Assembly (NCBI GenBank): GCA_027100635.1
Contig: JAMOOQ010000043.1
Location: forward strand, 1 to 37,690
DNA from: Campylobacteraceae bacterium
GTDB lineage: Bacteria; Campylobacterota; Campylobacteria; Campylobacterales; Sulfurovaceae
Length of the DNA stretch: 37,690 nucleotides
Direction: 5' to 3'
Numbering within the stretch: the stretch's first letter is position 1; every line of letters starts with the position of its first letter. Both the position numbers and the translations under genes were made by a program. A model generated the notes under the pieces. The model was not told the origin of the DNA. It saw only the letters and a program-made list of their open reading frames with translations, and did not search any database. Below are positions 26,975 through 36,534 of this stretch, piece after piece.

Positions 26975-27730
26975 TTATTTGCTATCTATATCTAATTTTT
27001 TTGCTGTTTTATAAGCAATAATTACTTTTTTAATCCACATTGTATTATATATAAAACTATGAAATAAAAGAGCAATTAATATAAAATCTATATTATATTC
27101 AAGTCCTACAAAATAAAATAATGCTCCCCAAACCAATACTTCGTTACGCCATGTATATATTGTAAAAATTATATTCTTGATAGATTTTAAAAATGGTACA
27201 CCAATAATTTGTTTATATTCCTCTACATCATGATTTATATTATGAAACGATTGTTTATCACAAATTTTATATGATTCAAAATTTATTAGGTAGATTAAGT
27301 TTAAAGTATACCCAATTGTCATAGCAATAAATACCCAAATATAAATAAAATCATTAGTTGCCTGATATGCCCCATATGCAATAGAAAATCCTAATAACCC
27401 TTGACTACCTGCAAATAAATCATCAAATGTAACCTCCAAGAAAGCGCCAAATTTACTTGTTTGTTTTTTTAATCTAGAATACATTCCATCAACATGATCT
27501 AATATTTCATTAATTTGAAATAATACAAATCCTATAATAAATCCATACATTGTACCACTTGCAAAACTAACTAAAGCAAATATATTAAATAAAACTCTAA
27601 AAATTGTAATTTGATTTGCAGTAATATTTGTATTCCATATCAATCTTATAATTTCCATAGATAAAGGTCTGTGAATATAACTATGTATAACTGTTTCTTG
27701 TCTAAATCTTCTTCTTTTTGGTTTTTCCAT
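26975..27730 (-). CDS. CDP-alcohol phosphatidyltransferase family protein
   Basis: The 251-residue membrane protein has about six helices and the CDP-alcohol phosphotransferase motif D-x2-D-G-x2-A-R-x8-G-x3-D-x3-D in modified form: Asp78, Asp81-Gly82, Ser85-Arg86, Gly95, Glu99 and Asp103. The third metal-binding Asp is Glu99 and the usual Ala is Ser85. Family members transfer a phospho-alcohol from a CDP carrier to an alcohol in the membrane. Placed between phosphonoacetaldehyde reductase and LicD, it may use CMP-hydroxyethylphosphonate to make a phosphonolipid or membrane-bound donor (inference). It lies 4 bases from each neighbour. Confidence 0.85.
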   Translation of the reverse strand: MEKPKRRRFRQETVIHSYIHRPLSMEIIRLIWNTNITANQITIFRVLFNIFALVSFASGTMYGFIIGFVLFQINEILDHVDGMYSRLKKQTSKFGAFLEVTFDDLFAGSQGLLGFSIAYGAYQATNDFIYIWVFIAMTIGYTLNLIYLINFESYKICDKQSFHNINHDVEEYKQIIGVPFLKSIKNIIFTIYTWRNEVLVWGALFYFVGLEYNIDFILIALLFHSFIYNTMWIKKVIIAYKTAKKLDIDSK

Positions 27731-27734
27731 TATT

Positions 27735-28811
27735 TTAAATCCTTACTAAACTATTTCTAGCTCTTTGATTATTTTGCAGTGATAATTTAAGCTTATTTAA
27801 TTCTTTATCACTTATATCATAATCTTTAAACTCTATAGAGATATTTAGTTCTTTTAATATCTCTCTTAATTTTATAGATGATAATTCTCCAAAAATTTCA
27901 ACTAAAGCATTATCTATAAAATCATACTTACCAATCACATTATCTATTAACATAGGTAAGGTAAAGCTACAAGCAATCCCATGGTCTACTCCTTTATGAG
28001 CAGTTATATAATAACTCATAGCATGAGCAATTGCTGTTTGTGTATTTGAAAATGCTAATCCTGCATACATACAAGCTTTCATAATATTATCTCTATATTC
28101 TAAATTATCTAAATCATTTGAAAGTAATACTAGATTATCTACAATTAACTTTGCTGATTTTATAGCATAGTTTATAGTAATTTCATTTGCGTTTTTATTC
28201 CAAATTGATTCCAAAGCATGAGAAAGTGTATCTAGTCCTGTTTGAATAGCTATATCTTTTGGAACTGATAAAGTTAATGAGGGGTCATAAATAGCTATTT
28301 CACTAAATAAATCTGGCAGATGAAGAGAGTATTTCTTTTTCTCATCCATATCCCAAATAGTAGCCCAAGGTGTTATCTCACTTCCTGTTCCTGCTGTTGT
28401 AGGGATAGAAATAATAGGAATAAGTTTATAATTATCTTTTTCTATTTTACCCTTAATTAAATCTTCTACAAATTTATATTCTTTTTTATCATTATAAACA
28501 CTAAAGAATTTTGAAGCATCTAAAACACTTCCACCACCAATAGCTAATATAAGTTCAAACTCTATATTTTGTATTTTATTATAAGTTATTTCTAAATCTT
28601 TAAACTCTGGATGTGATTTAACTTCCGAAACAACATTCACTATATTATTTGTAAGAGATTTAATTTTATCAACTAAACCTCTTTTTACGAACCCTTGAGA
28701 AGTAATTAAAAGTGTTTTTCTACCATTTATATACTTATCAATATTAGCTAGTTCATTATCGCCATACACTATTTTAGTAGGCATATTATAAGCGAAATTA
28801 TTATTCATCAA
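27735..28811 (-). CDS. Phosphonoacetaldehyde reductase (iron-type alcohol dehydrogenase)
   Basis: The 358-residue group III alcohol dehydrogenase has the NAD(P) motif GGGSVLDASK (92-101), PTTAGTGSEITPWA (137-150), and metal ligands in LDTLSHALES and AHAMSYYITAHKGVDHGIAC. In phosphonate clusters such enzymes reduce phosphonoacetaldehyde to 2-hydroxyethylphosphonate. The reaction pulls the unfavourable PEP mutase step forward together with the decarboxylase. The gene overlaps the decarboxylase by 4 bases. No aminoethylphosphonate transaminase is present in the window, so hydroxyethylphosphonate rather than aminoethylphosphonate is the expected product. Confidence 0.85.
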   Translation of the reverse strand: MMNNNFAYNMPTKIVYGDNELANIDKYINGRKTLLITSQGFVKRGLVDKIKSLTNNIVNVVSEVKSHPEFKDLEITYNKIQNIEFELILAIGGGSVLDASKFFSVYNDKKEYKFVEDLIKGKIEKDNYKLIPIISIPTTAGTGSEITPWATIWDMDEKKKYSLHLPDLFSEIAIYDPSLTLSVPKDIAIQTGLDTLSHALESIWNKNANEITINYAIKSAKLIVDNLVLLSNDLDNLEYRDNIMKACMYAGLAFSNTQTAIAHAMSYYITAHKGVDHGIACSFTLPMLIDNVIGKYDFIDNALVEIFGELSSIKLREILKELNISIEFKDYDISDKELNKLKLSLQNNQRARNSLVRI

Positions 28812-29872
28812 AATCTACTCACTTTTACAACATCAAGTGGTGGTCTTGGTGTTTCATCATCAAGACCACATTTAACACAAATAAATTTAACTTGTGAAGT
28901 TTTTTTAATATCATTCATAATATCTGAAAATCTATCTAAGCTAGTTATTAACTTTTCTTCAACTTCAATATTTGAAGCTTTAACAATATTGATATAATCA
29001 ACATGACTTTGATAAGTATTTTGTCCACCTGTAGATTTATTCTGTTCATTATCAAACAATATATAAGTTAAATCTAAATCTTTATATCTACCAGCAGTTG
29101 TAAGACCACCCATATGCATAACAAACTCAGCATCACCACCACATACTACTACTTTTTTACCAGCCATTGCAGCACCAAGCCCAATACTTAAAGCTCCACC
29201 CATATTTCCTGCCATATAAAAGTTATCAGTATCTGGCATAAAACTATACATCTCTCTTGCTGTATTTCCTGTTGTTCCTATAAAAAGTGTATCTGTATCT
29301 TTAAACCTATTATTTAGATAAGTAAGATATTTACTCCTAGGAGTCAAAAAAGATAAATCTATTTTATGTTTATTCTCTAATTCTACCTTACTAAATGTAT
29401 CTTTTTTGAGAATAGATATAGTCTGAGTAGTGTCACAAAGATTAATCTCTTCTATAGCTTTATCGATATTATCCTGACTTAGAATAGTATTTTTATAACC
29501 ATAAGAGTCTATAAGTTTAGGAAGTTCTGTTGCTAAATGTTGATGTTGTATTTCACTATCCCCATCTTTATAAGTTCTCCAACTTGTAATAATAGGGAAA
29601 GTTATACCATAAGGTTTAAGTAAACTTGTAATACAACTTCCCATATTTGTCATACCTGAACTTTGAACTATAACAATTGGCTTTGCACCACTCATTTTTA
29701 GCCCACTAGCTACACTACAGGCAACCGCCTCACTAGCACATGGTAAATACTCTATATTTTTGCTATTTATAACTGCATTTATAATATTCTTTGCAAAACT
29801 ACATGGCACAACACAAAGATGAGTATATTTTTCTTCTATTAGTTTATTAAGAAAGATATTTGTATCTAACAT
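28808..29872 (-). CDS. ppd: Phosphonopyruvate decarboxylase
   Basis: The 354-residue ThDP enzyme has the activating Glu48 in LPCASEAVACSVASG and VQSSGMTNMGSCITSLL. The ThDP/Mg motif is GGDAEF (245-250) followed after about 26 residues by DNEQN (274-278), with NKSTGGQNTYQSHVD behind it. It decarboxylates phosphonopyruvate to phosphonoacetaldehyde and makes phosphonate synthesis irreversible. Its start overlaps the PEP mutase stop by one base (TAATG) and its stop overlaps the reductase start, so the three pathway enzymes are translated in order. The adjacent mutase makes the assignment over sulfopyruvate decarboxylase, a close relative, nearly certain. Confidence 0.93.
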   Translation of the reverse strand: MLDTNIFLNKLIEEKYTHLCVVPCSFAKNIINAVINSKNIEYLPCASEAVACSVASGLKMSGAKPIVIVQSSGMTNMGSCITSLLKPYGITFPIITSWRTYKDGDSEIQHQHLATELPKLIDSYGYKNTILSQDNIDKAIEEINLCDTTQTISILKKDTFSKVELENKHKIDLSFLTPRSKYLTYLNNRFKDTDTLFIGTTGNTAREMYSFMPDTDNFYMAGNMGGALSIGLGAAMAGKKVVVCGGDAEFVMHMGGLTTAGRYKDLDLTYILFDNEQNKSTGGQNTYQSHVDYINIVKASNIEVEEKLITSLDRFSDIMNDIKKTSQVKFICVKCGLDDETPRPPLDVVKVSRF

Positions 29873-31164
29873 TATTTAGTTCCTGGAATAAGTTCTAAAA
29901 TCTCTTTTATAGAGAGTAACTCTTTTTCAGCTTCTAAGCTTCTATCATTATCCAAAATTGATTTTGCAGTATTCATCATGCCTGGATAAGCAGCTCTCAA
30001 CATATGATTTGCATATATTATTACATTTATACCTGCTCTACTTAACTCGTTGGCTGTAATTTGATTATAACTCGTTGGGACAACAATAATTGGAATAGTC
30101 TCATTGTACTCTCGTAAAATTTTACAAAATTCCAAAATCTCATTTGGCTCTTTTTTACGGGAATGTATCATAATGCCATCTGCACCAGCATTTATATATG
30201 CTTTTGCTCTAGTTATAGCATCATCCATACCTGCTTCAAGTATTAAACTTTCAATTCTAGCAATTATCATAAAATCATTAGTAACTTGAACTCTTTTACC
30301 CATTTCTATCTTATTTGAAAAATTTTCTATACTATCTTGAGTCTGTTTTACATCATTTCCAAAGAGTGAATTCTTTTTTAAACCTGTTTTATCTTCAATA
30401 ATAACAGCACTTATTCCTGTTCGCTCTAATGTTCTAACAGTAAAAGCAAAATGTTCTGCAATTCCACCAGTATCTGCATCATAAATCATAGGTTTAGTTG
30501 TTACTTCAAAAATCTCATTAATGGTGTTAATTCTTGTACTTACATCAACAGCCTCAATATCTGGCTTACCCTTTGAAGTAGAATCAGTTAAAGAGCTTGA
30601 CCACATACCATCATACTCTACTCCATTACTACCTTTTACATTTTCAACAATTAAACCACTTAAAGCATTATGCGATTCCATAATTCTAACTATATCTTTA
30701 GAATCAATCAATCTTCTCAATCTACTTCTTCTAATATCAGGAGTTGTTCCTATCTCTCTTAAAGATTTATTTAGCTGAGTAGATGATATGCCTTCTGTAT
30801 ATGCAATCTCAACGAGCTTCCCATCCCATTGAGATAAAGTATCAATTACTTGTTGTCTAATTTTTGCTTGTACTCCCTCCTTCCAATCATCTCCATGAAC
30901 TACTATATCAGGTTTTATTTTGCTTAAGTTTGGTCTATAATCAAGTGTATTTTGGGGTATAACCTCTATTACACCTTTTATATTTTCTACTATATCTTTT
31001 CTCTGTTCATAAGTCATATATGGAAGTCGTTTATAACTTGCTATGGCTTTATCCGTTAAAAGACCAACCATCACATCACCTAATTTTGATGCCTCTTTTA
31101 TTATATTCATATGTCCTGGGTGAATTAAATCTGCGCTCATTCCTATATATACTTTTTTACTCAT
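29872..31164 (-). CDS. pepM: Bifunctional cytidylyltransferase-PEP mutase
   Basis: The 430-residue protein joins two enzymes. Residues 1-135 form a TagD/glycerol-3-phosphate cytidylyltransferase-like domain with HPGH (15-18), [21 protein letters not shown] and TEGISST (123-129). Residues 145-430 form PEP mutase with [25 protein letters not shown] (229-234) and the diagnostic E-D-K-x5-N-S, here [10 protein letters not shown] (257-266). PEP mutase turns phosphoenolpyruvate into phosphonopyruvate, forming the C-P bond. The nucleotidyltransferase domain would activate a finished phosphonate with CTP. The fusion links first and last pathway steps. It overlaps the toroid-methyltransferase gene by 4 bases. 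Isocitrate lyase-like relatives lack the EDK motif, so the call is firm. Confidence 0.95.
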   Translation of the reverse strand: MSKKVYIGMSADLIHPGHMNIIKEASKLGDVMVGLLTDKAIASYKRLPYMTYEQRKDIVENIKGVIEVIPQNTLDYRPNLSKIKPDIVVHGDDWKEGVQAKIRQQVIDTLSQWDGKLVEIAYTEGISSTQLNKSLREIGTTPDIRRSRLRRLIDSKDIVRIMESHNALSGLIVENVKGSNGVEYDGMWSSSLTDSTSKGKPDIEAVDVSTRINTINEIFEVTTKPMIYDADTGGIAEHFAFTVRTLERTGISAVIIEDKTGLKKNSLFGNDVKQTQDSIENFSNKIEMGKRVQVTNDFMIIARIESLILEAGMDDAITRAKAYINAGADGIMIHSRKKEPNEILEFCKILREYNETIPIIVVPTSYNQITANELSRAGINVIIYANHMLRAAYPGMMNTAKSILDNDRSLEAEKELLSIKEILELIPGTK

Positions 31165-32942
31165 CTATTTTTCCTCGTTATTATTATATTATATTTACTC
31201 ATCCAATTTGAGGAACTAGTGAAAGTAATGATTTTATCAACTTTAAATCCATTTTTTTGTAATATTTTATTCCACTCTTTTAAAGAGTACCACTTTTCTA
31301 TAAATGGACTATCAAAAGGATACATCCATCTTCCTCTATACTCTTGAATAGATTTAATATAACCTATAAATGAATTTGGATTTCTATCACATATTATAAA
31401 AATTCCATCATCTGATAATTTGCTATTTATCTCTCTTAGAGCTATATCTAAATATTTTACATGTTGTAAAACTTCTATTGTATATATTAAATCAAATTTT
31501 TTTTCAAAATTAATATTATATACATCACCTTTTCTAACCTCTTTATTGTTATAGAAATATGGGTCAATTCCATTTATATTTATATCTTTAAATTTATCTC
31601 TAAAATATCTTATATATTTGCCTTCACCACACCCTAAATCTAAAATATTAGTAGAATTATCCACATATATACCTAAAGTTTTTAAATACTCTTTAGAAGT
31701 TTCTGTAAAACCACTATCAACAACATGACTCTCAAATTTAAAACACTCACCTATCCAAAGATTACTATCTTCTATTAATGATACTTGATACTTGTCATTT
31801 TCTATTAATGCATCAAGATAGAACTTAACTCCCCAATTAATAGCACTATAAGGAGCATATAACCCTCCAAAAGGAACAGAACCAGGAAGAGAACCTTTTA
31901 AATTTTTATTTTCTTTAAATTGTTTTGATTTAAGATAGTAAAGAGTTTTTCTAGCTATCAAAAGATAATCTTCATCATTTGTTAGTTTATAAAGTTTAAA
32001 AGAAAGATTTGACCATTGTGCTAATCCTGTGATACATCTTTCACTATTAATACAATTAAAATTTTCATCATATTGAGAACATAATAATAAATCATTATTA
32101 CTATTTATAGCTTTAAACTTATCAGCATTTTTTAATAAAGCCGTTAATACTACTTTATCTTTAGTTAAGATATAATAATCATATAATCCCTCAAGAACAT
32201 AGATTATTGTATGTAGTAATGGCTCTTCATCATCTGAAAATTTTAGATTATCAAAAAATCCATTTTCTAATTGACAATTCAATACCCATTTTATATGTTT
32301 AGTAGCAGAATCTCTATAGTTTGAATTATCTAATAACAATCCAGCTTTATAAAGTATAAATGATACTCTTGAATAGTAGCTATGAGCAATATTATTAAAT
32401 CCGTATTGTCTCCAACTACCATCACTATCTTGAACATCACATAACCATTTAGAAGCTTTTATTATTGAGTGCTTATATCTATCTTTTAAACTTACTTCTA
32501 TATCTTCTAATTCATAAATAGCTACTAATCCATATAAAACTTGTCCCGTATCAAATACCAACTCTATATCATTATCTATATCAGTAAATGCACCATTATC
32601 TTTTTGAACAGATAGTAACCATTTACCTGCTTTTAAAGCAGACTCTTTATAACCTTCATCATTTGTCAAATTATAAACATCTAACAGCGTTGGTATAATA
32701 TAACCTGTAGTTTCAATATAACTTTTATCCCAACCTTTTTTATATAAATAAAAGCCTCTTGAATATCCATTATCTAAACCCTGACTTTGTGCTTTTAGTA
32801 ACCAATCAGAAGCCATTTTTATATGAGTAATATTATCATAAATATCTTCATTTCTCATACCTATTATAAATTCTCTAAAAGCTATAGGGTTCCTAAATAA
32901 TGATGAAAATAATAATTTTAGTTTTGATAATCTTTTTCTCAC
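31161..32942 (-). CDS. Alpha/alpha-toroid domain fused to SAM methyltransferase
   Basis: This protein of about 593 residues has two parts. The first 400 residues contain repeated helical-hairpin units such as [42 protein letters not shown] and [14 protein letters not shown]. These resemble toroids of prenyltransferase/squalene-cyclase, glycosidase or glucuronyl C5-epimerase type. The last 170 residues form a class I methyltransferase with [16 protein letters not shown] and [22 protein letters not shown] at 32957 would add five residues, but the GTG at 32942 overlaps the wecC stop as GTGA and has GGAG eight bases upstream, so I prefer it. The place between uronate and phosphonate genes suggests work on the glycan or on the phosphonate (inference). 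Function of the toroid unknown. Confidence 0.75.
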   Translation of the reverse strand: MRKRLSKLKLLFSSLFRNPIAFREFIIGMRNEDIYDNITHIKMASDWLLKAQSQGLDNGYSRGFYLYKKGWDKSYIETTGYIIPTLLDVYNLTNDEGYKESALKAGKWLLSVQKDNGAFTDIDNDIELVFDTGQVLYGLVAIYELEDIEVSLKDRYKHSIIKASKWLCDVQDSDGSWRQYGFNNIAHSYYSRVSFILYKAGLLLDNSNYRDSATKHIKWVLNCQLENGFFDNLKFSDDEEPLLHTIIYVLEGLYDYYILTKDKVVLTALLKNADKFKAINSNNDLLLCSQYDENFNCINSERCITGLAQWSNLSFKLYKLTNDEDYLLIARKTLYYLKSKQFKENKNLKGSLPGSVPFGGLYAPYSAINWGVKFYLDALIENDKYQVSLIEDSNLWIGECFKFESHVVDSGFTETSKEYLKTLGIYVDNSTNILDLGCGEGKYIRYFRDKFKDININGIDPYFYNNKEVRKGDVYNINFEKKFDLIYTIEVLQHVKYLDIALREINSKLSDDGIFIICDRNPNSFIGYIKSIQEYRGRWMYPFDSPFIEKWYSLKEWNKILQKNGFKVDKIITFTSSSNWMSKYNIIITRKNR

Positions 32943-34129
32943 TTTAAAACTCCACAAAAATCTAAATTTGTTTTTATATTTAACCCTTTAAACTCTTTAT
33001 GAGCCACCAAAAAAGTTACTATATCTGCATCTTCTAATGCTTTTTTATAATCAATAATTTCAAAATCTTTAAACTTTTCTATATTAGGTTCAACAGCTAA
33101 AATATCTAACCCCTCAGCGATAAGCTTTTTCGTAATATATAAAGCAGGGGATTCTCTAAGATCATCTATATTTGGCTTAAAAGCAAGTCCCATACAAGCA
33201 ATCTTTGCTTTTCTTCCATTCTCTTTTTCAAATACTAAAGCTTCATTTTTAATCTTCTCTATAGCCCATTCTGTTTTATAACTGTTTACTTCTCTTGCCG
33301 TTCTTATAATCTTAGCATCCTCTCCACCTGCATGAACTATAAACCATGGATCAACTGCTATGCAATGTCCACCAACTCCTGCACTAGGTTGCAATATATT
33401 TACTCTTGGATGTCTATTTGTAAGTTTGATTAACTCCCAAACATCTATATCAAATTTATCACAAAGTATGCTAAGTTCATTTGCAAATGCTATATTCGTA
33501 TCTCTAAAACTATTTTCTGTGAGTTTTGCCATCTCTGCTGTTCTTGCATCTGTACTTAAAACTTCTCCACTTACAAAAGTATTATAAAATTCTACTGTTT
33601 TTTGAGTTGCCTCTAAAGTAATTCCACCTACAATTCTATCATTTTCTACAAGTTCTCTCATGATTTGCCCTGGTAAAACTCTCTCTGGACAATGAGCTAT
33701 AAAAATTTTTGAAGTATCTATACCATCTTTTTTAAATACCTCTTCTATCTTATTTGTAGTTCCAACGGGTGAAGTAGATTCTAATATTATTATATTATTA
33801 TCTTCAATATAAGGAACAATAGATTTAGTAGCAGATAGTATATAATCTATATTTGGAATAAATCCATCATGAAATGGTGTGGGTACAGCTAATATAAATA
33901 TATCTGCTTTACAAGGAGTTAAACTTGCTTTTAAATTTCCACTATTTACAGCACTTTTAACAAAAGTATCAAGTTCAGGTTCTACTATATGTATCTCTCC
34001 AAGATTAATAGTATCTACTGTTGTTTTTACTACATCTACCCCATGTACCTTATAACCTCTATTTGCTAAAAGTGATGCTGTTGGTAATCCTATATATCCT
34101 AATCCAATTACACATATTTTTTTATTCAT
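32939..34129 (-). CDS. wecC: UDP-N-acetyl-D-mannosamine dehydrogenase
   Basis: The 396-residue UDP-sugar dehydrogenase begins [20 protein letters not shown] and has [25 protein letters not shown] and [11 protein letters not shown]. The catalytic region reads [14 protein letters not shown], containing the conserved Cys, and is followed by [17 protein letters not shown]. The VDPWFIVH form and [11 protein letters not shown] near the N-terminus are typical of WecC rather than WbpA/TviB. It oxidises UDP-ManNAc to UDP-ManNAcA. It overlaps the preceding wecB by 8 bases, the usual pairing. A uronic acid residue in the final glycan is therefore likely. Confidence 0.9.
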   Translation of the reverse strand: MNKKICVIGLGYIGLPTASLLANRGYKVHGVDVVKTTVDTINLGEIHIVEPELDTFVKSAVNSGNLKASLTPCKADIFILAVPTPFHDGFIPNIDYILSATKSIVPYIEDNNIIILESTSPVGTTNKIEEVFKKDGIDTSKIFIAHCPERVLPGQIMRELVENDRIVGGITLEATQKTVEFYNTFVSGEVLSTDARTAEMAKLTENSFRDTNIAFANELSILCDKFDIDVWELIKLTNRHPRVNILQPSAGVGGHCIAVDPWFIVHAGGEDAKIIRTAREVNSYKTEWAIEKIKNEALVFEKENGRKAKIACMGLAFKPNIDDLRESPALYITKKLIAEGLDILAVEPNIEKFKDFEIIDYKKALEDADIVTFLVAHKEFKGLNIKTNLDFCGVLK

Positions 34130-35264
34130 TATTTTTTAAAAACTCCACAATTCTTTTAGATGCTTTCCCATCTCCATACGGATTAGATGCTCTACTCATT
34201 TTATCATATTCTAATCTATTATTAATTAATTTCTCTGCCTCTTCTACTATTTTAATCCTATTTGTACCAACTAGTTTTACCGTTCCAGCATCAATTGCTT
34301 CAGGTCTTTCTGTTGTATCTCTCATAACTAATACTGGTTTTCCTAAACTTGGTGCTTCTTCTTGTACTCCACCACTATCTGTAATTATAAAATATGACTT
34401 ACTCATTAGATAAATAAACTCTTGATACTCCAGAGGTTCTATTAAATATATATTTTCTATATTAGAGAGAATCTCTTTGACTGGTTTTTGTACATTTGGA
34501 TTTAAATGTACAGGATAAACTATATCTATATCACTATTTTGTAATGCTAATTCTTTTAAAGCTTCACATATATTTATAAACTTTTGACCATGATTTTCTC
34601 TTCTATGACCAGTAACTAAGATAATTTTCTTATTTATATTTAATTGATAATTTAAACTAGCTAATCTATTTAATATTTTACTCTCTAAATCTTTATTTAG
34701 TCCAATTTTTTTAAGTGCTAAAAACAGTGCATCAATAACAGTATTACCTGTAACTATAATATCTTTCTCTTTTTTATTCTCTTTTAATAGATTTATTTTT
34801 GATGTTAAAGTTGGTGCAAAATGATAATTTGCTAAAACACCTGTAATTTGACGATTAGCCTCTTCTGGCCAAGGACTATAAAGATTATCTGTTCTAAGTC
34901 CTGCTTCAATATGTCCTATTTTTATCTGTTGATAAAAAGCTCCTAAAGATGAAGTAAATGTTGTAGTTGTATCACCATGAACTAAAACAATATCTGGTTT
35001 GAAATCATTTAAGACATCTTTTATTCCCAATAGTATATTAGCTGTAATATTATATAAATCTTGATTTGGTTTCATAATATTTAAATCATAATCTGGAATT
35101 ATTTCAAATAAATTTAATACCTGATCTAACATCTCCCTATGTTGAGCTGTAACACACACTTTTATATTAAAACTATCTATGTTTTTTTGAAACTCTTTTA
35201 CAAGTGGAGCCATTTTAATTGCTTCTGGTCGTGTCCCAAAAATTAATAATATTTTTTTCTTCAT
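34122..35264 (-). CDS. wecB: UDP-N-acetylglucosamine 2-epimerase (non-hydrolysing), copy 2
   Basis: The protein of about 380 residues starts [20 protein letters not shown], then [65 protein letters not shown] and [19 protein letters not shown]. This is the classic WecB pattern. It makes UDP-ManNAc, the substrate of WecC next door. An upstream in-frame ATG at 35303 would add 13 residues that overlap the previous dehydrogenase. The ATG at 35262-35264, 7 bases after that gene's stop and behind a GGAGG, gives the family N-terminus and is preferred. It is a distant paralogue of the epimerase at 16415-17482. Confidence 0.92.
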   Translation of the reverse strand: MKKKILLIFGTRPEAIKMAPLVKEFQKNIDSFNIKVCVTAQHREMLDQVLNLFEIIPDYDLNIMKPNQDLYNITANILLGIKDVLNDFKPDIVLVHGDTTTTFTSSLGAFYQQIKIGHIEAGLRTDNLYSPWPEEANRQITGVLANYHFAPTLTSKINLLKENKKEKDIIVTGNTVIDALFLALKKIGLNKDLESKILNRLASLNYQLNINKKIILVTGHRRENHGQKFINICEALKELALQNSDIDIVYPVHLNPNVQKPVKEILSNIENIYLIEPLEYQEFIYLMSKSYFIITDSGGVQEEAPSLGKPVLVMRDTTERPEAIDAGTVKLVGTNRIKIVEEAEKLINNRLEYDKMSRASNPYGDGKASKRIVEFLKNNE

Positions 35265-35271
35265 TAATTTA

Positions 35272-36534
35272 TCACAACCTCCATGTAGCATCACTAACCA
35301 CACCCTTTACATCTATTAAAATCAAATTACCATTAGACATACTCTTATATTCATTAGTTGAAATCTCTTTAAACTTACTATGTCCAACTGCCACAACTAT
35401 AGAATCATATCTATTAGAATCTAACGGCAACTCATCAATAAAATTAAGATTTTTACTCTCTCTATCACTCTTATCTACCCAATAATCATAAACATCAACT
35501 TGACATTCAAACTCTTCAAGTTCATTAATTATATCAAGAACTTTAGAGTTTCTCATATCTGGGCAATCCTCTTTAAAAGTTACTCCCATTACCAAAACTT
35601 TAGAACCTTTAAGTTTTTTATCCTCTTTTATCATAAATTTAATAGTCTTATCTGATATTAATTTACTCATAGAGTTATTAATCTGTCTTGCACCTAATAT
35701 TAAATTTGGCATATATCCCAAACTTTGGGCTTTGTGAGTAAGGTAGTATGGATCAACTCCTATACAGTGTCCTCCTACAAGCCCAGGGTTTAGTTTGATA
35801 AAGTTCCATTTTGTTGAGGCTGCTTCTATTACATCTTTTGTATTAATATCCATTAAATCAAATATTTGTGCTAGTTCATTAATAAGGGCAATATTTACAT
35901 CTCTTTGGGTATTTTCTATCACTTTACTAGCTTCTGCTACTTTTATACTTGATGCTTTGTAAGTTCCTGCTGTGATGATTGTTTTATATAAATCATCTAC
36001 TTTGGTAGCAATTTCTAGTGTGCTTCCTGATGTTACTTTTAATATTTTTGTAACAGTATGTTCTTTATCTCCTGGATTAATTCGTTCAGGTGAGTATCCA
36101 CAAAAAAAGTCTTGATTAAACTTTAATCCACTTTTTTCTAAGAGTGGCACACATACCTCTTCGGTAACCCCTGGATAGACTGTACTTTCATAAATTACAA
36201 TATCATCTTTTTTTAATATTGAAGCTATACTTTGGGTTGATTTAATAATTGGTGTTAAATCAGGTTCATTAGAAGAATCTATTGGAGTTGGTACTGTAAC
36301 AATATATATATTAGAATTTTTTATATCCTCTAAATTTGAGCTATATTTAATATTATCTTTTATCTCAATAAGTTGGGGTTTATCAAGCTCTAAAGTTCTA
36401 TCAAAATCACTATTTAATTCATCTATTCTATCTTGGTTTATATCAAATCCAACTACTTTATAACCCTTTTTAGCAAAAGCATGGGCTAATGGTAATCCAA
36501 CATAACCCAAACCTATTATAGCTATTTTATCCAA
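35272..36534 (-). CDS. UDP-N-acetyl-hexosamine 6-dehydrogenase (TviB/WbpA type)
   Basis: The 420-residue nucleotide-sugar dehydrogenase has [51 protein letters not shown] and [34 protein letters not shown] contains the catalytic Cys, and [16 protein letters not shown] follows. These details match the Vi-antigen TviB/WbpA/WbpO group, which makes UDP-GlcNAcA or UDP-GalNAcA. It is thus a second, different uronate-forming enzyme beside WecC. The start is a TTG at 36534, supported by GGGAGAG eight bases upstream and the conserved N-terminus. It overlaps the ligase stop by 13 bases. Confidence 0.88.
   Translation of the reverse strand: MDKIAIIGLGYVGLPLAHAFAKKGYKVVGFDINQDRIDELNSDFDRTLELDKPQLIEIKDNIKYSSNLEDIKNSNIYIVTVPTPIDSSNEPDLTPIIKSTQSIASILKKDDIVIYESTVYPGVTEEVCVPLLEKSGLKFNQDFFCGYSPERINPGDKEHTVTKILKVTSGSTLEIATKVDDLYKTIITAGTYKASSIKVAEASKVIENTQRDVNIALINELAQIFDLMDINTKDVIEAASTKWNFIKLNPGLVGGHCIGVDPYYLTHKAQSLGYMPNLILGARQINNSMSKLISDKTIKFMIKEDKKLKGSKVLVMGVTFKEDCPDMRNSKVLDIINELEEFECQVDVYDYWVDKSDRESKNLNFIDELPLDSNRYDSIVVAVGHSKFKEISTNEYKSMSNGNLILIDVKGVVSDATWRL

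Noticed and set aside
28808-29872. Sulfopyruvate decarboxylase or acetolactate synthase for the ThDP enzyme
   Set aside because: The immediate linkage to PEP mutase and a phosphonoacetaldehyde-type reductase makes phosphonopyruvate the far better substrate.
35265-35303. Longer start of wecB at 35303
   Set aside because: The extra 13 residues overlap the upstream dehydrogenase and have no family match; the ATG at 35264 gives the standard [14 protein letters not shown] start.
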